A stretch of 64,000 nt of DNA from Punctularia strigosozonata HHB-11173 SS5 (GCF_000264995.1 NW_006767434.1:2134004-2198003), one strand, 5' to 3'; numbered from the stretch's first letter, positions 33,301-49,135 are shown. The notes: generated by a model from the letters alone, not told the origin. Made by a program: numbers and translations.

Positions 33301-34955
33301 CTAGTTTCGACAGCGTCGCTGTAACCTTCCGCTGTGCCGGCTTCAACTGAGCCTGAATGCTGTGCGAGGCTGCATTGGCCCGTATTTCGCCCAGTTTGCC
33401 GGTCGGCCCAACTTCCGGGACGTGGCCGGACGGTAGCGCCGCTACATAAAGAAGGTTTCGTACCGCAAGGACGACGGCGTGAACGCGAGTTTCCATCTCT
33501 CGGTCGTGATCAGGTCCCCGTGAACGAGTCTTTGTGGCATTGACAGCAACCGCAATCGCGTCTTGCGCTTTGGCCGATAGCTCGGTGATAGTCTCTGGGA
33601 GTGAAGGAGTCAACGCTTCTTGAAGAGCTTTGGCTGATCTCTCGGCACTGGTTAGCTCGATGGTGCCTGCCTTCGACTGCAGATGACTGCTTGGCACGGC
33701 ACCGTTGGTGATGGGTTCGTGACTCGATGTGGATGTGGTCCGGACGCGTTGCTCAAGGGGAACAATGTCCGAGTCGTCGGAATACACGCTCGCCCGGTCA
33801 GTACCGTTGACACGAGGAGCGGGGACGTTTGCGTCGGGAAGAAGGTTGCCAGGAGTGTGGAAGACACCCTCCCTCCCATGAGAGTAACCCGCAGTGGCCA
33901 ATGCCATATCTTCGGCATTCGTGCCCAGATCTGACCGATAGGTCAACAGATGCGGATCGTAACCCTTGCCGTTCACCGGGAGTATGGGGGCTGTGGGTGT
34001 TGAGGCGCTCACTTCCGGCCGTGTCCACGATACTGTACCGTCGGATTTGTTGCGCCAGTAGTAGGTCATGCCATCATCGGCGAGACGTCGTTGCCACGGT
34101 TCGGGAGTGCCCGCCCTTCTTGGAACGCCAAACCCCGCTGTCGGAGTGGTTACGGAGCCATCGAGCGAATCATCTGAGGCCGAGTTGATAAGTCCAAAGC
34201 TGGCAGTTGTGCCTGCCCGGGGTCGTTGCTGTGCAGCTAGGCCTGCAAGATCACTGTCCGAGATGTCGCTATCCGCTTCCAGGGGTAAATCTCTCGCACT
34301 CTCTCCGGTCTTCGTGTTGACATAGAAAACCTTGAAGGAAGACCAATGAAACTTAACACATGGCTGTGTGATCCGCGACGGCAAACGCACCTGCCCGTCT
34401 CCAGTGACCTTGGGCACCCAGAAATCGTTCGAAACAGTCGAGCTCTGGCTATCCACCCTCATGAGCTGTTCGATGCCCGAATGCGAGCTCGCAGCTCCGC
34501 CGAGCCACTCGTTCTCGCTGTCTGATTGGCCGCTAAGCGCTTGAGCCATATCAACGACGGACTCGTCGGCGAGAGCGGGTTGATTAAGGGCGGCGATTTC
34601 GGTTTCCGACAATGTAGCATCCAGTTCGTGCGGCTCTACGTTTCGAACGTAGTTGGAAGGGAACCAACCTCGCTCCTCGCCGAGCAGCCCATCCCACCAT
34701 CCGGATTCCTAAGGTAGTCATTCTCGTAAACGGGCAGGGTTGCTGTCACAGACGGTCGCTTACAAGTCTGGTAAGGACCTCGATGATGTCTCCTCTACGA
34801 AAGGAGAGCGCTGAAGGGTCTTCAGAGTCGTAGTCATAGAGAGCCTTGACGAAGAAGGTAGATATATATTCCTCCTGGTGCACGTCCTGATTGGTATCAG
34901 CGACGGAACGAAAGGACTGCTGGCTGCCAGACGCAACCTCCGTCATTGTTGCCAT
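30316..34955 (-). CDS. Ras guanine-nucleotide exchange factor (Cdc25 type) with SH3 and WW domains
   Basis: Activates Ras by GDP/GTP exchange at the membrane, upstream of cAMP/PKA signalling. The start is ATG 34955 (MATMTEVASGSQQ); the longer frame above it opens only with TTG. Domain order: SH3 (FVKALYDYDSEDPSALSFRR, then GWWDGLLGEERGWFPSNYV across an intron near 34700); a 570-codon open stretch (34612-32900) with a WW-like patch (VFYVNTKTGESARDLPLE) and a clear WW domain (WQRRLADDGMTYYWRNKSDG, TVSWTRPE); a helical middle; RasGEF-N (MFYLTSGVYAADVVI, FMMTYKSFTTLDELFDKLVE); and the catalytic RasGEF part (LARQLCILESQLYQKIRPLE, near the C-terminus GTYITTLTFIQDGNPDMLPG and LINFSKRQKAADVM). Stop 30316-30318. 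Many short introns lie in the 3' half. Confidence 0.92.
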
Positions 34956-35207
34956 GTACGAGGACAAAGGCGGGAACGAGCGGAGGGATGGGAGGCGGCG
35001 GGTAACGAAGACGAGAGAGGTCGGACTGGCGGCTCGCGGTCAACCCGCATTTGGAAGCCGGAAGCGACGGAACAAGTTACATGGCGCTGATCTGGGTCCG
35101 CCTAGGTCCCACACAATACATGCCTTATGCGACAATTGTACATACACCAAACTCTGCCTATTCATACCCACTGGCATTGTCAACGAAAGCGAGACACCGA
35201 ATACTCC
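34956..35207. other. Intergenic region between Efl1 and RasGEF
   Basis: About 250 bp holding the RasGEF promoter and the Efl1 3' end (both minus strand). No motif recognised. Confidence 0.45.
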
Positions 35208-38200
35208 TCAGCGTTTCAAAGTCCTCTGCTTCTCCGCAAACTCGACAATCTTGCGGTCCACGAACATACCTTTGCGTTCTCGCACGCTGTCCATGTAAGC
35301 CTTTGCCACGTTCGATCGGTCAGCTTTCTCTCCGAGATCTTCCAGCTCTTCTTCGGTAGTGGGCACCCAGAAGGGATCTTCGTCTAATAGCTCGTAGCTG
35401 TGATTGAAACATATCGGTAATGACATCGCGGACATTATGTGGAAGACAAACCCGCTGAAAATGAGCTGTGGACTTGCAGCGCCGGATGTCCGTTTGCGGA
35501 TATCTATAGGGATGGGAATGGGCAATGGTCTCTGTACACAGCCGGTCGCCTCACCATCAGCGAAACCGAAGCTCTCCACCACCGGCAGCATTGCGCGAAC
35601 AGTGAAAAAGGCCGTGCCTTCTTTCATCTCTTCAGCAATGATCCGACCACGCCGTTTCGCAACCACGCCATACACCTTGCCGAGGACATCAGCTGCGGAA
35701 CGCAGATCATCAGCAAGCGCGTGCGATACTGCCTCCGCCACTTACTGGATGCCTGAATGTCACAAGTGTACATGGCGAGCATCAGCCTTGGTGACCAATC
35801 CAGAAAACCGTTCCTGCAAGCATCCTTGACCGCCGAGATGAAGGAGCCGGTAACTTGCGCGATTCGATTTTGTTCTTCAATTGCTCCATCAGAAGTTTCA
35901 TCGCAACTGAAGAGGGAAATGCGTACGACGCTCTTCCTCGATCCCAGTCCTGTCGACTTGCAATGCTTGGATGAAGTAGGCCATTCCCATTACTGGCTCG
36001 GCACACAGCGGCCCTTGGAACGTCGCCAACTCGAAGCCAGTTTCCAAGTATGAATGGAAATCGAGTGCAAGTTTGTCTTCTTCGATGTGCTCGTTGCCCG
36101 TGGAACGCAGCTTGGCCAGACGCCGCATCAGCCTATGGCACTCTATATTAGCGTACAACAGAAGCAGATAGTATTCGCGGACATACGATGTCGACACTGT
36201 TGAGCTAGTGGAATCGACGAGAAGACAAGATCCTGTCCTCTGTGGTCCGAAGGCCCAAACTCGACTCGCCACCTCTGCCCATTCACCGCCCACCTCCTTG
36301 CATTTCTCTTCGAAAGCTGTCCAAAAGTTTTCAGCACGAACGGTCGCACTCCGAGAAGCATCGGTGTGAGCTTGAAGACCGCCCTCTGCTTCGAGTGTGT
36401 TATCGGTCTCTGCCTGTTCAAATTGTCGTCCCTGGTCAGTGCGACCTTCTTGGATAGCTTTCAAGACCGTAGAGTTGTCGAGCAGGAATTCAATGATGGG
36501 TTGGGCCAAAGGTACGGCGCGGACAGTGAAGGTCACTAGATTGCGGACACTTGCACCGTGGATCGTCCCTCGAGGTGCATCGGGTGTCTTTGGTGGCGCC
36601 ATTTCTAGTGTGATAAGCAACCTTATCAGGCGGCATCAGACAAACCAAGGGATTGTAGCGCGTACCAACGCCCTTAACGGCGGTCTCGCGGAAGGGTACG
36701 ATCGGCTTTGAGGCCTGTATTTCAATTCTTGCAAACCGTTCCCGAAGGTCTTTCAGACAACGCTGAGAACAAATGAATCTATTGTCGAGGTCAAACTGGA
36801 TGAGATCGCACCTCAAGGTGCAATTCTCCAGCAGTCAGGATAACGTGTTCTCCTGTGTGCTGTTGGAATGTTTCGACGCATGGATCCGCTTGGCTGAGCA
36901 ACTTTAACCCTCGAACGAGTTTTGGCATATCAGCAGGCCTCTCGGGCTCTAGGGCAACGCGCACAATAGGCGCAACCTGGATATTCATCAGCATCAGTGC
37001 GCGGATGTAAAGCTGCAGCCTACCGTTGAGTGCACTCTACCAAGGTTCACGGAGCATCCCTTAAGTTGTTCAAAACCCTTCTCCAAGTCCACGCCCACAG
37101 AGCTGGGCGCACAGAGAGTGGCATTCCGCCATACTTTACCTTCGAGGCCCTTGATAGCGAAGATGCTACCAGCACGGACCTCGTCAACCGCGACGAGCTC
37201 CCGGCCCATCATGGTGTACAGACCCTCGACTACCGTAAAAACGATGTGCTTGACGTTTACCGGGTCCGTGGGGTCAACTTTATCGTTGTACTTCGGCAGA
37301 AGAGCGTATATATGCGTCCCAACGCGGATACGGCCACTGTATAGCCTAGAAAACCCGAGGAGTGCTTCATCTTCTTCGAGAATATCCTCCATTGAATCCG
37401 GCGTATTTGATCCGCCGCCGTTCTCCGACGGCTCGACTGTCACTGAATCTGATGCCGTCTCAGGGGCCGCCTGACGGGCCAATCGTGCCTCTCGAGCCTT
37501 CTCTCGCATTTCCTCCGCGGTGAGCGCTTTCCTCTTGTTTTCGGGGAAGTGTTTCTTGGGCACGGCGAACATTTTACTAACATAAGCAACCAGAGACGCA
37601 TCGGGGCTGGAGTCACATGAGAACAGATCCTTTTCAAGCTTGTTCTTCGGCTGGACGGTGGGTTCGCGCAAGTCCGGGTGTAGCATCTTAGGTATCCTAG
37701 TGCGCTGCGCGACCGACGGCGCAGGAACGACGTCGATGATTGCTTGAATGATGCAGGTGGATAACGAGAGCCACTGAGAGAATATCATGGATAGGAGATG
37801 TCGCGAATCTTTGGACTTCAGGTCACGGGGCGGAATCTTTAGACCAAGCGTAGCGACAATCTTGATCACCTTGTCGGGATTCCTGATACCGGGTAGATCA
37901 GTACAAGGTGCTCGGAGAAGCGGAGATACTCACGGATTGAGGGCAACCGAGTCATATACAGCCCAGATGTTCTCCAACACAAGCTGCACGAAAAGTGGTT
38001 TCAGAGCTCTACCACGCAGATGTCGGTGACTAATGGCCCTTTTCGTCTTCGGATCCAGGTAGAAGTCCCCCCAGAGAACGCGCCGCAGATTGGCCTCTTT
38101 CATCCCCAGCTTGACCGCGAAGAGCTGCGCGAATTTGCTAACCCGGAAGCCCCATCCATCCAAGGCAGATGCAAAGACAACATTGCCCCGTTCCGGTGCG

Positions 38201-38934
38201 AAATAGATATCTTCGTCGTCTTTCTCTTGGAATTCCACCTCTTCGTTGACGATGGCATCGGCCTCCTCAGCTTGGGCCTCTTTCTTCTGCGCAAGGCGAC
38301 GCTCGCGCTCTTCTCGCCAACGCAAGTCATCCTCCATGCGTTCACTCGCAAAGAAACCACCCATAACCGCATTGACCTGCTCAATCAACTGTGCCAGATG
38401 ATGATAGGCCTCGATGGGTGCGAGCTTGAGTTCGGTGATGAGCCGGTCAAATTTATTGATTACGAGAATCGGTCGTAGACGATCTTCCCATGCTTGGCGC
38501 AAGACCGCAATAGTCTGGGTGCAGACACCCTCCACGACGTCTACAAGGACTAGTGCACCATCGCACAAACGAGACGCCGTGGAAACTTCGCTAGCGAAGT
38601 CGACGTGTCCCGGCGTGTCAATCATGTTCACGATATAACTTCTTGGGGAGCTTCCTAGTAGAGTCAGACGTGTGACGTGTACGCAAGACGACATCGTACC
38701 TCCGTCTGGTTTTCTTTCCATAACCTTGAAATTCAGGGCAACCGCACTGCTTTGCATAGTGATACCGCGCTCTTGCTCATCTTCGCGACTATCCATGTAT
38801 CTTAGCTTGCCTGCCAACCGGGTCGATATGATATTGTTCGCCGCAAGCAAGTAATCCACAAGCGTTGTTTTTCCATGATCGACATGAGCCAGGTTCGTTA
38901 CGATCCTGGTATTAGCTGCATCGAAGTCGCTCAT
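35208..38934 (-). CDS. EFL1: Ribosome assembly GTPase Efl1/Ria1 (EF-2-like)
   Basis: EF-2-like cytosolic GTPase that works with Sdo1/SBDS to release Tif6/eIF6 from pre-60S subunits. The start is placed at 38934 ([20 protein letters not shown]) because homology begins there; the frame is open further upstream. G motifs: [73 protein letters not shown]. An acidic insert ([20 protein letters not shown]), absent from EF-2, follows in the G domain. Domain [22 protein letters not shown]. Domain [51 protein letters not shown] and the end part [20 protein letters not shown], stop 35208-35210. It is divergent from endosulfine. Confidence 0.93.
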
Positions 38935-39358
38935 TGCTGCAGCTGTCCTGGGCAAGTGGGAAGGCAAAGTCCCGACGATCAAGATCTCAGAGGGTGATCG
39001 GTGTCAGCAAGGTTCTTTCTTTTGAAGATATTTAGGTTCTACAGAGCAAACGGCTCCGAGAAACGATGATTCGGAAGGGAGAAAGGAGCGTAGCTACAGA
39101 TCTAGTAACGAGAGTCATCCTCTCAGTCTGGTCCAGAATTTTCGATTGTTGCACGTGATCCAAGCCTGGTCCCTGCGCCGACGGGCTGACCATCGCCTCC
39201 CTCAACAATCACCGTATCGTTTGCCATCGCCATCGCCGTAATCGTCGAAACGTCCGCCGCACGTCTGCAGTACCGTGCTCTTGCCTCGCACTTGCTGTTA
39301 GGCTGCTTCTTGCTCCTTCTCCACAGCTCAAGCGCCAGTTCTCGTTGAATTTGACAAG
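38935..39358. promoter_or_regulatory. Divergent promoter region, EFL1 / endosulfine
   Basis: 424 bp between start codons pointing apart. CT-rich stretches precede the endosulfine ATG, as is common for fungal core promoters. No specific box recognised. Confidence 0.4.
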
Positions 39359-40034
39359 ATGATTCCGGCCCAGCGCAACAAGATTGACATCAGCGTAAGT
39401 CCTTCATGCCTTTGGTCTTCTATCGACGTGCACGCACTGCACGTTCGTGCAAACATAGGGAATTCGACGAGTTTTACCATATGTACTCTTTGACTTGATC
39501 GCACGTTGTCGACGACGACGGGACGCTGACCTAGTCCTCAGAAAATGACGGAGGAGGAGCAGAAGCTGTTCCGCCTCTACGGAAAGCTGCCTACTCACAA
39601 GAACGTTATCACGAAGATGCAGAAGGTATGCCGTGCATCGAGTCATAAATAGACCGGCGCTAAAGCATTTTATGGAAGGATCGGAAGTTCTTCGACTCTG
39701 GCGATTACGCCTTGTCGAAGGCTGGAAAAGCCCCCCAGAACACTGTAGGCACGGCCATCCCCAGCCCGGAGAAGTAAGTGCTGGCTGATACCGTGTATTC
39801 AGTTTGATCCCGATTAAGATCCCTTGCAACAGTATTCCTCATGCAGCAACCCCGCCGGCTGGTCAGCAATTATCGTCATCGCCCACGAATGGTGTCACAA
39901 GCCCCGTCAAAGAGAGCTCCTTGCACCACTCTGACACTGAGGAGGACACCAAAGAGGAAGTCGTGGAAGCCCCCGCCGAACCCGCCGTGGACCCTTTTGA
40001 TGAAGCGGCCGCTTCTGTGGTCGAATCGCAGTGA
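39359..40034 (+). CDS. Endosulfine family protein (Igo1/ARPP-19 type)
   Basis: Small, largely disordered phospho-inhibitor of PP2A-B55. In yeast Igo1/2 are phosphorylated by the Greatwall-like kinase Rim15 and promote quiescence entry and stress mRNA stability. ATG at 39359 (MIPAQRNKIDIS), intron GTAAGT...CTCAG to 39540, then KMTEEEQKLFRLYGKLPTHK, NVITKMQK, and after a second intron the signature FDSGDYALSKAG, whose Ser is the Greatwall site in the family. A third intron leads to the variable tail (NSIPHAATPPAGQQLSSSPT, acidic EEDTKEEVVEAPAEPAVDPF), stop 40032-40034. Length is about 150 residues, normal for fungi. Identification rests on the FDSGDY core and the conserved helix before it. Confidence 0.92.
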
Positions 40035-40447
40035 CCGCCCCCGCGGCCCTTGTGACCGCTCACCAAACACCGTCCCCGATTGCGATTGTCACTCGTTGCA
40101 TTGCTGATTCTTGCGCCTTTCCATGGCTTCGCAAACGCCATCTTCAATGTACTTTTAAATAATGGTTCTCGAGTCGTGGCCTACGGATATGTAACATAGG
40201 TTGGACTGCGGATAATGCCAATTTCAAGTCGAAGAGCACCGAGGAAAGGTTTCAGCGCTTGGGATACAGTACTGAAACAACGAAAAGGCGATGATGTCAT
40301 AAGCATGCATCGTTATTAGCAGTGCACATGACTGTAACAGCTTGCTCGACAACGTCTAGGCTATCCTTTTCCGCTATCATTCCGCACAATCACGAGGCCA
40401 AAGGCCTGAGTATAACTCCAATCAGTATAGAGCGACAGACAGAAGGC
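40035..40447. other. Intergenic region, endosulfine to CobW gene
   Basis: 413 bp with the endosulfine 3' end and the CobW promoter. No gene or clear motif seen. Confidence 0.45.
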
Positions 40448-42010
40448 ATGGATGATGAGGAAATTCCGTATGTTGAATCATCCCAGGCCCTTGCGGTGTT
40501 AGCTAATCGCCTTCTACCAGAACATTGGTAGAAGTAGATCTGAGCAAACAAGTTCCTTTGACCATCATCACAGGCTTTCTGGGATCGTAGGTTGTGACAA
40601 AATTTCAATAGGATACGACGCGATGACAATCTCTTCAGGGGCAAGAGCACGTTCTTGAGATACGTCCTCACGGAGCGCCATGGATACCGCATCGCGGTGA
40701 TAATGAACGAGGTGAACCAGACCGCACAATAATAGAAAATAATCACTGAAATCCTGATAGTTTGGCGACACAGCGGTACGTATAGCGCCTGCGAGAATAA
40801 TGGGTGGCAGTTGACTTTGCTGTCGCAGGACATAGAATGTGAGCACTCTTTATTCTTCAAATTGGTAGCCCGCATGACAATGATGTGCAGCAAGAGCTAT
40901 CAACATCTCCTCCGACGGCGCTGCCGAACAGTCAGAGGAAGTCCTAGAACTCGCCAATGGCTGTTTGTGCTGCAGTATCAAGGACAGTGGAGCAGCTGCA
41001 ATAGAGCGTTTGATGCAGAGAAAAGGCGCCTTCGATTACATTCTGCTTGAGACGACTGGCCTTGCAGATCCAGGTACACCTCTCACATTGCTACCGAATT
41101 TATCGTGAGTTCAATGCTATATCTTAGGACCGGTGGCATCCATCTTTTGGCAGAACGAGGAGTATGCCACGGGATTGGGCAAGGATATTCATCTAGACGG
41201 AGTCGTCTGCGTGGTAGACGCCGTCTTCGGCGAAAAGGCTCGCAATCTTAGCCCTGTGATCCATAGTCGACTAACGTTCGCCATCTCTTAGCAAATAGAA
41301 GAAGATCATTCCGCGGATGGCATAGGCGAAAGCCTGAAGTGAGTCAATGATTTGCGATCATGCAACATATACTGACATTCTTCGCATTCTTGAGACAAAT
41401 CGCCGCGGCGGATGTGATTCTCCTTAACAAGGTGGACTTGACCCCGGAAAAACAAGTGCAAGAATTGGAGGATACCATACAGAAGATTAATCCGGCAGCC
41501 GCGGTCTACAGGACGATACGAGGAAACGTTGACCTGTCTCGTGTCATCGGCATAGACGCATATGGCACTTCATCTAGACACGCTCTCGTCGGAGTTGGAT
41601 CGGAACAGGAAGTTGACCATGAACATGGGCCGGACTGCCACCACGACGAGAAACCTCATTATGAAGTCAGGGGGATCTCAAGCTTACAAGTGGCTTGTCC
41701 GGTGCTTGACGATGCGCGCGTGCCGAAGTTGGACGCTTGGATACGCAGCCTGTTGTGGGATCACCGTCTGCCGGAGGAATCAGACTCTACCAAGTCGATT
41801 GACATATTGCGATGCAAAGGGATATTCCACACCGCATCCGGCGACCAGTACATTCTGCAGGGCGTACGCAACATGTATGACCTCTCAAGGATCCCAGATG
41901 CAATAGTTACCACAGGTTCGTACGGATTGCCTCCGGCGGGCAAACTCGTCTTCATCGGTCGAGGGCTCGACGAGGCCGTTGAAAAGGACTTCATCAGTTG
42001 GATGTCGTGA
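40448..42010 (+). CDS. CobW/ZNG1-type metallochaperone GTPase
   Basis: COG0523 G3E-family GTPase; the eukaryotic ZNG1 branch delivers zinc to methionine aminopeptidase. ATG at 40448 encodes only MDDEEIP before an intron (GTATGT...ACCAG, 40468-40523) that joins to [20 protein letters not shown], where the Walker A GSGKS is completed over another intron near 40590-40636. Then [33 protein letters not shown] (the metal-binding CxCC motif), [49 protein letters not shown] (NKxD), a His-rich insert ([19 protein letters not shown]), and the C-terminal CobW_C domain ([38 protein letters not shown]). Stop 42008-42010. Preferred metal and client are inferred from the family. Confidence 0.92.
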
Positions 42011-42032
42011 TACATCACAACTGTAACTAACG

Positions 42033-42880
42033 TCAACACGAACGTCCGCGATACTCTGTCCTATTCCACTGGCGTAGTGTATTCATGATTTTACATTCGC
42101 GCTTGTGGCAATTTTTCCAGTCAATCATCTGGCATGCCTATACCTGGATCAGTTCAGCACATGCGAGAGTACTTGTGGGCTTGTTTTTCCACAGTAGCGA
42201 GTCTTTGAACAACTGGCGCACGCTAACCGCGTTTCGTGATCGCATACATTGCAGAGTTTCAGCTTGTCGGCGTCACTCTTGTCGTGCAGTTGCTGGTTGA
42301 TGCGACGCAGCTCCTCTAAGGAGGAGCATGGCAAGATCTGCAGCAGGTAAGGTTAACTTGATTGCACACACAATGAAGCAGTTCAATCGCGGTTCACCTC
42401 GAACGAAAATGAATCAAAGAGCTTGAACCTTGGTGGGGACCCAGTCTGTATTCGTAGAGCGTCCACGTCTCGTCATCGAAGGGCATATGTATAGGCATAT
42501 GTGGTCCGGGAAAGCCTGGTGTTTGAGCGATTGACATATAACCGACTTCCTTCACTCGAATAATCTCACGAAAACGTCCTCCAAGTCTCGTACATGATCC
42601 TTTCGTCGAACATGAAAAGCCTCTCTACTATCAACTGCGCTTGCAGCGGTTTCACTAGTGTCCATGGCGAGAGTAGATGTTGGCGACAGACTGTTGGCTT
42701 TGATGGTATGAAGCCTACCGGCATATCGGACCGGCTACCACTCGCGATCGGACAGGCAATGTTCTCAGTCTTCAAGCACTTGAAGCCGCAGTCAGAAATT
42801 CCCCAATACCTGATAGTAAACTACCGCCGATGTATCGCGTCACGCTGCGAGCAGGACAATTCGAGTGCATTCAATATATA
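42033..42880 (-). CDS. MYND zinc-finger protein, N-terminus unresolved
   Basis: Protein with a C-terminal MYND finger, a protein-protein interaction module; the rest matches no family I can name. The finger reads LCNVCDHETRLACASCSKTR followed by YC, then after an intron CQMIDWKNCHKREC and a short tail ending RTEYRGRSC at the stop 42033-42035. Upstream exons on this strand include ENIACPIASGSRSDMPVGFI, VERLFMFDERIMYETWRTF and IHMPFDDETWTLYEYRLGP. The first exon and ATG could not be fixed; the open frame near 42775 opens with TTG, so it is not the start. The gene must begin below 42915, the Pkc1 stop. It converges on the CobW gene, 22 bp from its stop. Confidence 0.65.
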
Positions 42881-42914
42881 TGGTCGTACGAGATACAAGA
42901 CAAATCTACACAAC

Positions 42915-46946
<4,032 letters not shown>

Positions 46947-47137
46947 GGCTCACAAACGGTGTGACCGGGCTTGCGGGGAGCGGGGGAGACGGCGAGTCTT
47001 GCAAATCGTACCAGTCGCGTACTTGTCAGAGTTGAGGGTGCTGTGCCATCCAGTGCTGATATGCCCGATGCGGTTGCGATCCACGTGCGCGCTAGATAGC
47101 TTTCACCGCCACACTACGGGGTTTACTCCCGCCGGCC
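46947..47137. promoter_or_regulatory. Divergent promoter, PKC1 / DAD1
   Basis: 191 bp between the proposed PKC1 ATG and the DAD1 ATG, which point apart. No box recognised. Confidence 0.4.
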
Positions 47138-47482
47138 ATGTCGACCAATAGCAAGTCCTATTTCGAGTCCGAGCGGGAGAGGCTTACCCTCGAGATCACC
47201 AAGGCATGTCTTCGTCGACATATTCGGGAGGGCTCGGGCTGAGCCATCTCTTCTCAGGGTTTCGAACAATTGCTCTCGTCCTCGAACGATCTGAACCGCA
47301 AGTTGGAAGAAGCGCTCGGTATGACGAGAGAATACGACAACATCGCGGAACTCTGGAACTCTTTCCACCAACTCATGCGCCAGAGCGGGAGCGGGCAGGG
47401 CGACAGCAATGGCGCGGAACGCGGCGCTGGACTGCCTGGTACCGGAGGTCATATCGTGAAAGAGTCACGCTCACAACCTTAA
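47138..47482 (+). CDS. DAD1: DASH complex subunit Dad1
   Basis: Small coiled-coil subunit of the fungal DASH/Dam1 ring, which couples kinetochores to microtubule plus ends. ATG at 47138 gives MSTNSKSYFESERERLTLEI and TK; the second exon gives GFEQLLSSSNDLNRKLEEAL, GMTREYDNIAELWNSFHQLM and a short hydrophilic tail, stop 47480-47482. The core matches the Dad1 signature (FExER...I..GxEQLL...NxLNRKLEE...G.E...I..LW). About 92 residues, normal for the family. The single intron seems to start with GC (AAG|GCATGT) and end CTCAG; no GT nearby keeps frame. Divergent from PKC1. Confidence 0.9.
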
Positions 47483-47575
47483 CACGAAGCGCGCCACCAT
47501 TCAGTAAGCTACATATTGCACCTCATCGATCATCTGCGAACGCGTACTAACATAATTCCATCGGGAGACGCCCCG

Positions 47576-48758
47576 CTAGTCATATCCCTCCTGCAGGAAA
47601 TCCATCTCGTCTGCATTGTCGTCGAAGTTTAGGATATCGTGGTCTTGTAGATCAAAGACGTCATCGCTCCGGTCGCACGGCTTCCTTTCCCCGTGCTCGG
47701 TCTCAATATCCTTCGGGTCATCCGGCTGAGTCCCCCCAGGATCGGCATCCTCGACGAACACGCCCAAGTTGGTGTCGGCGCCCCCGTACGACTGGAAAGT
47801 CTTAAATGCCATCCCGAACACGTTATCCTGGGAATCGCCGCTTTCGTCGCCAAAAACCCAATGCATATCGAAGGCCAAGGGTTGGCGTATGAATGGCGTT
47901 TTGACGATACCGGTTTCACTCATGGCGTGGTCTTCGAAAAGCTCGAACAGGTCACCGTCTTGCGTTGCATTGTAGTTCCCGACATCCTGTCGGTTTGTAG
48001 CAGGGACAGCGACCGTGTCATGGTTTTGTATCAGCTCCTGATGAAATCGAATTAAGCTCGACAAGATACTCATGGATTACGATCTTACCTGTCTGGGTGG
48101 TAGCGGTAACAACGGAGAGGCGAAATGCACCGAACGGTCATAGCTACGTTGCCCGTGGTCCGGTTCAGAGAAGTCCTCGATACCAAGGTCAGAGTGCTCG
48201 TCGTCGCTAAAAATCATCATGTCGTCGAAATACGAGCCAATCGCAGAGGGCGCATTGGGACGGATTTCCCCAAGATCCAGAACGTCGCACGAGTTGTCGC
48301 CTTCGAGCCAGAATTGTTCTTCGAACCACGCTTGCACGGTGTTTGTGTCGTGCAGGCCATGAGCGCACCCATCGGCTCCTCCATCCTTGCCAAGAAGATC
48401 TGTAAGTCGATAGCCAGCCATAGATATGTTGCCCCCAGAGTCTGAAGCACCATCAGATGACGATCGCCAGTCCAGCACGTCATCATGTTGCTGAGATTGA
48501 CTGTCCTCTAGTAAAGTGTCATGCGCCCCATAGCTATCCGCTGTATGACAAGGCAATTCTCCAAGCACGTCCGTATGGGCTTCGTGCATGCCAATCGGGG
48601 TGCCCTGCAAAATAATCGGCACGAGGAGCTTCTGTCATACCAGGGAGACCGACCTTGAAGCTCTTTGGTCGCACCGACTTGCGGAATAGCCTAATCATTG
48701 CAGAGCAAAGAATGTCAACTTCCGACCTTGGACTGGAAACTGACACCGATGGAGGCAT
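47576..48758 (-). CDS. Hypothetical acidic protein
   Basis: I recognise no family. Three open pieces join in phase: ATG 48758 (MPPSVSVSSPRSEVDILCSA, then a basic RKSVRPKSFK), intron of 49 nt ending TTGCAG, GTPIGMHEAHTDVLGELPCH to LPLPPRQ, intron GTAAGA...CATCAG near 48029-48090, then ELIQNHDTVAVPATNRQDV to the C-terminus DFLQEGYD at the stop 47576. The product of about 380 residues is very rich in Asp, Glu, Gly and Ser, with clusters such as SYFDDMMIFSDDEHSDLGIE and DHDILNFDDNADEMDFLQ, a composition common in activation domains and histone-binding proteins. More 5' exons are possible: a basic frame (MNFFHRLPRRRKSRNRTKK) starts at 48886. Role unknown. Confidence 0.5.
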
Positions 48759-49135
48759 TTCAACCTCGTCCACGGCACATGAACATTGGTATGCATATTC
48801 TGTGATTGCGGTAGAAAGCTGAGTTCCAGCTTTTTTGTTCTGTTTCTCGATTTCCTACGGCGCGGTAAGCGATGAAAGAAGTTCATTCGCCATACGAACG
48901 CACCCGTATGAGTTGCAGGGCTTCCTGTCGAAACCCCTCATTGTTCGAGCTACTGATGACCTTCATCACGGACCGACCGACGCGAGGGAACAGAGTCCGA
49001 TCCTGGTCAAACCTCTAAGAATCCTTCAGCGTTCAAGCTGGTCATGCTACGGGATGTACTGTACGGTGCGCAATGATCCGAAGATCATGGGATATTGCCT
49101 ACAAAGCGGAATCAGGATACAAGTTGCTTCCTTAT

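Noticed and set aside
34956-34967. Four extra N-terminal residues on the RasGEF
   Set aside because: They begin with TTG; the first ATG is 34955.
42773-42775. Start of the MYND gene at 42775
   Set aside because: That codon is TTG and similarity-like sequence continues upstream, so the start lies further up, below 42915.
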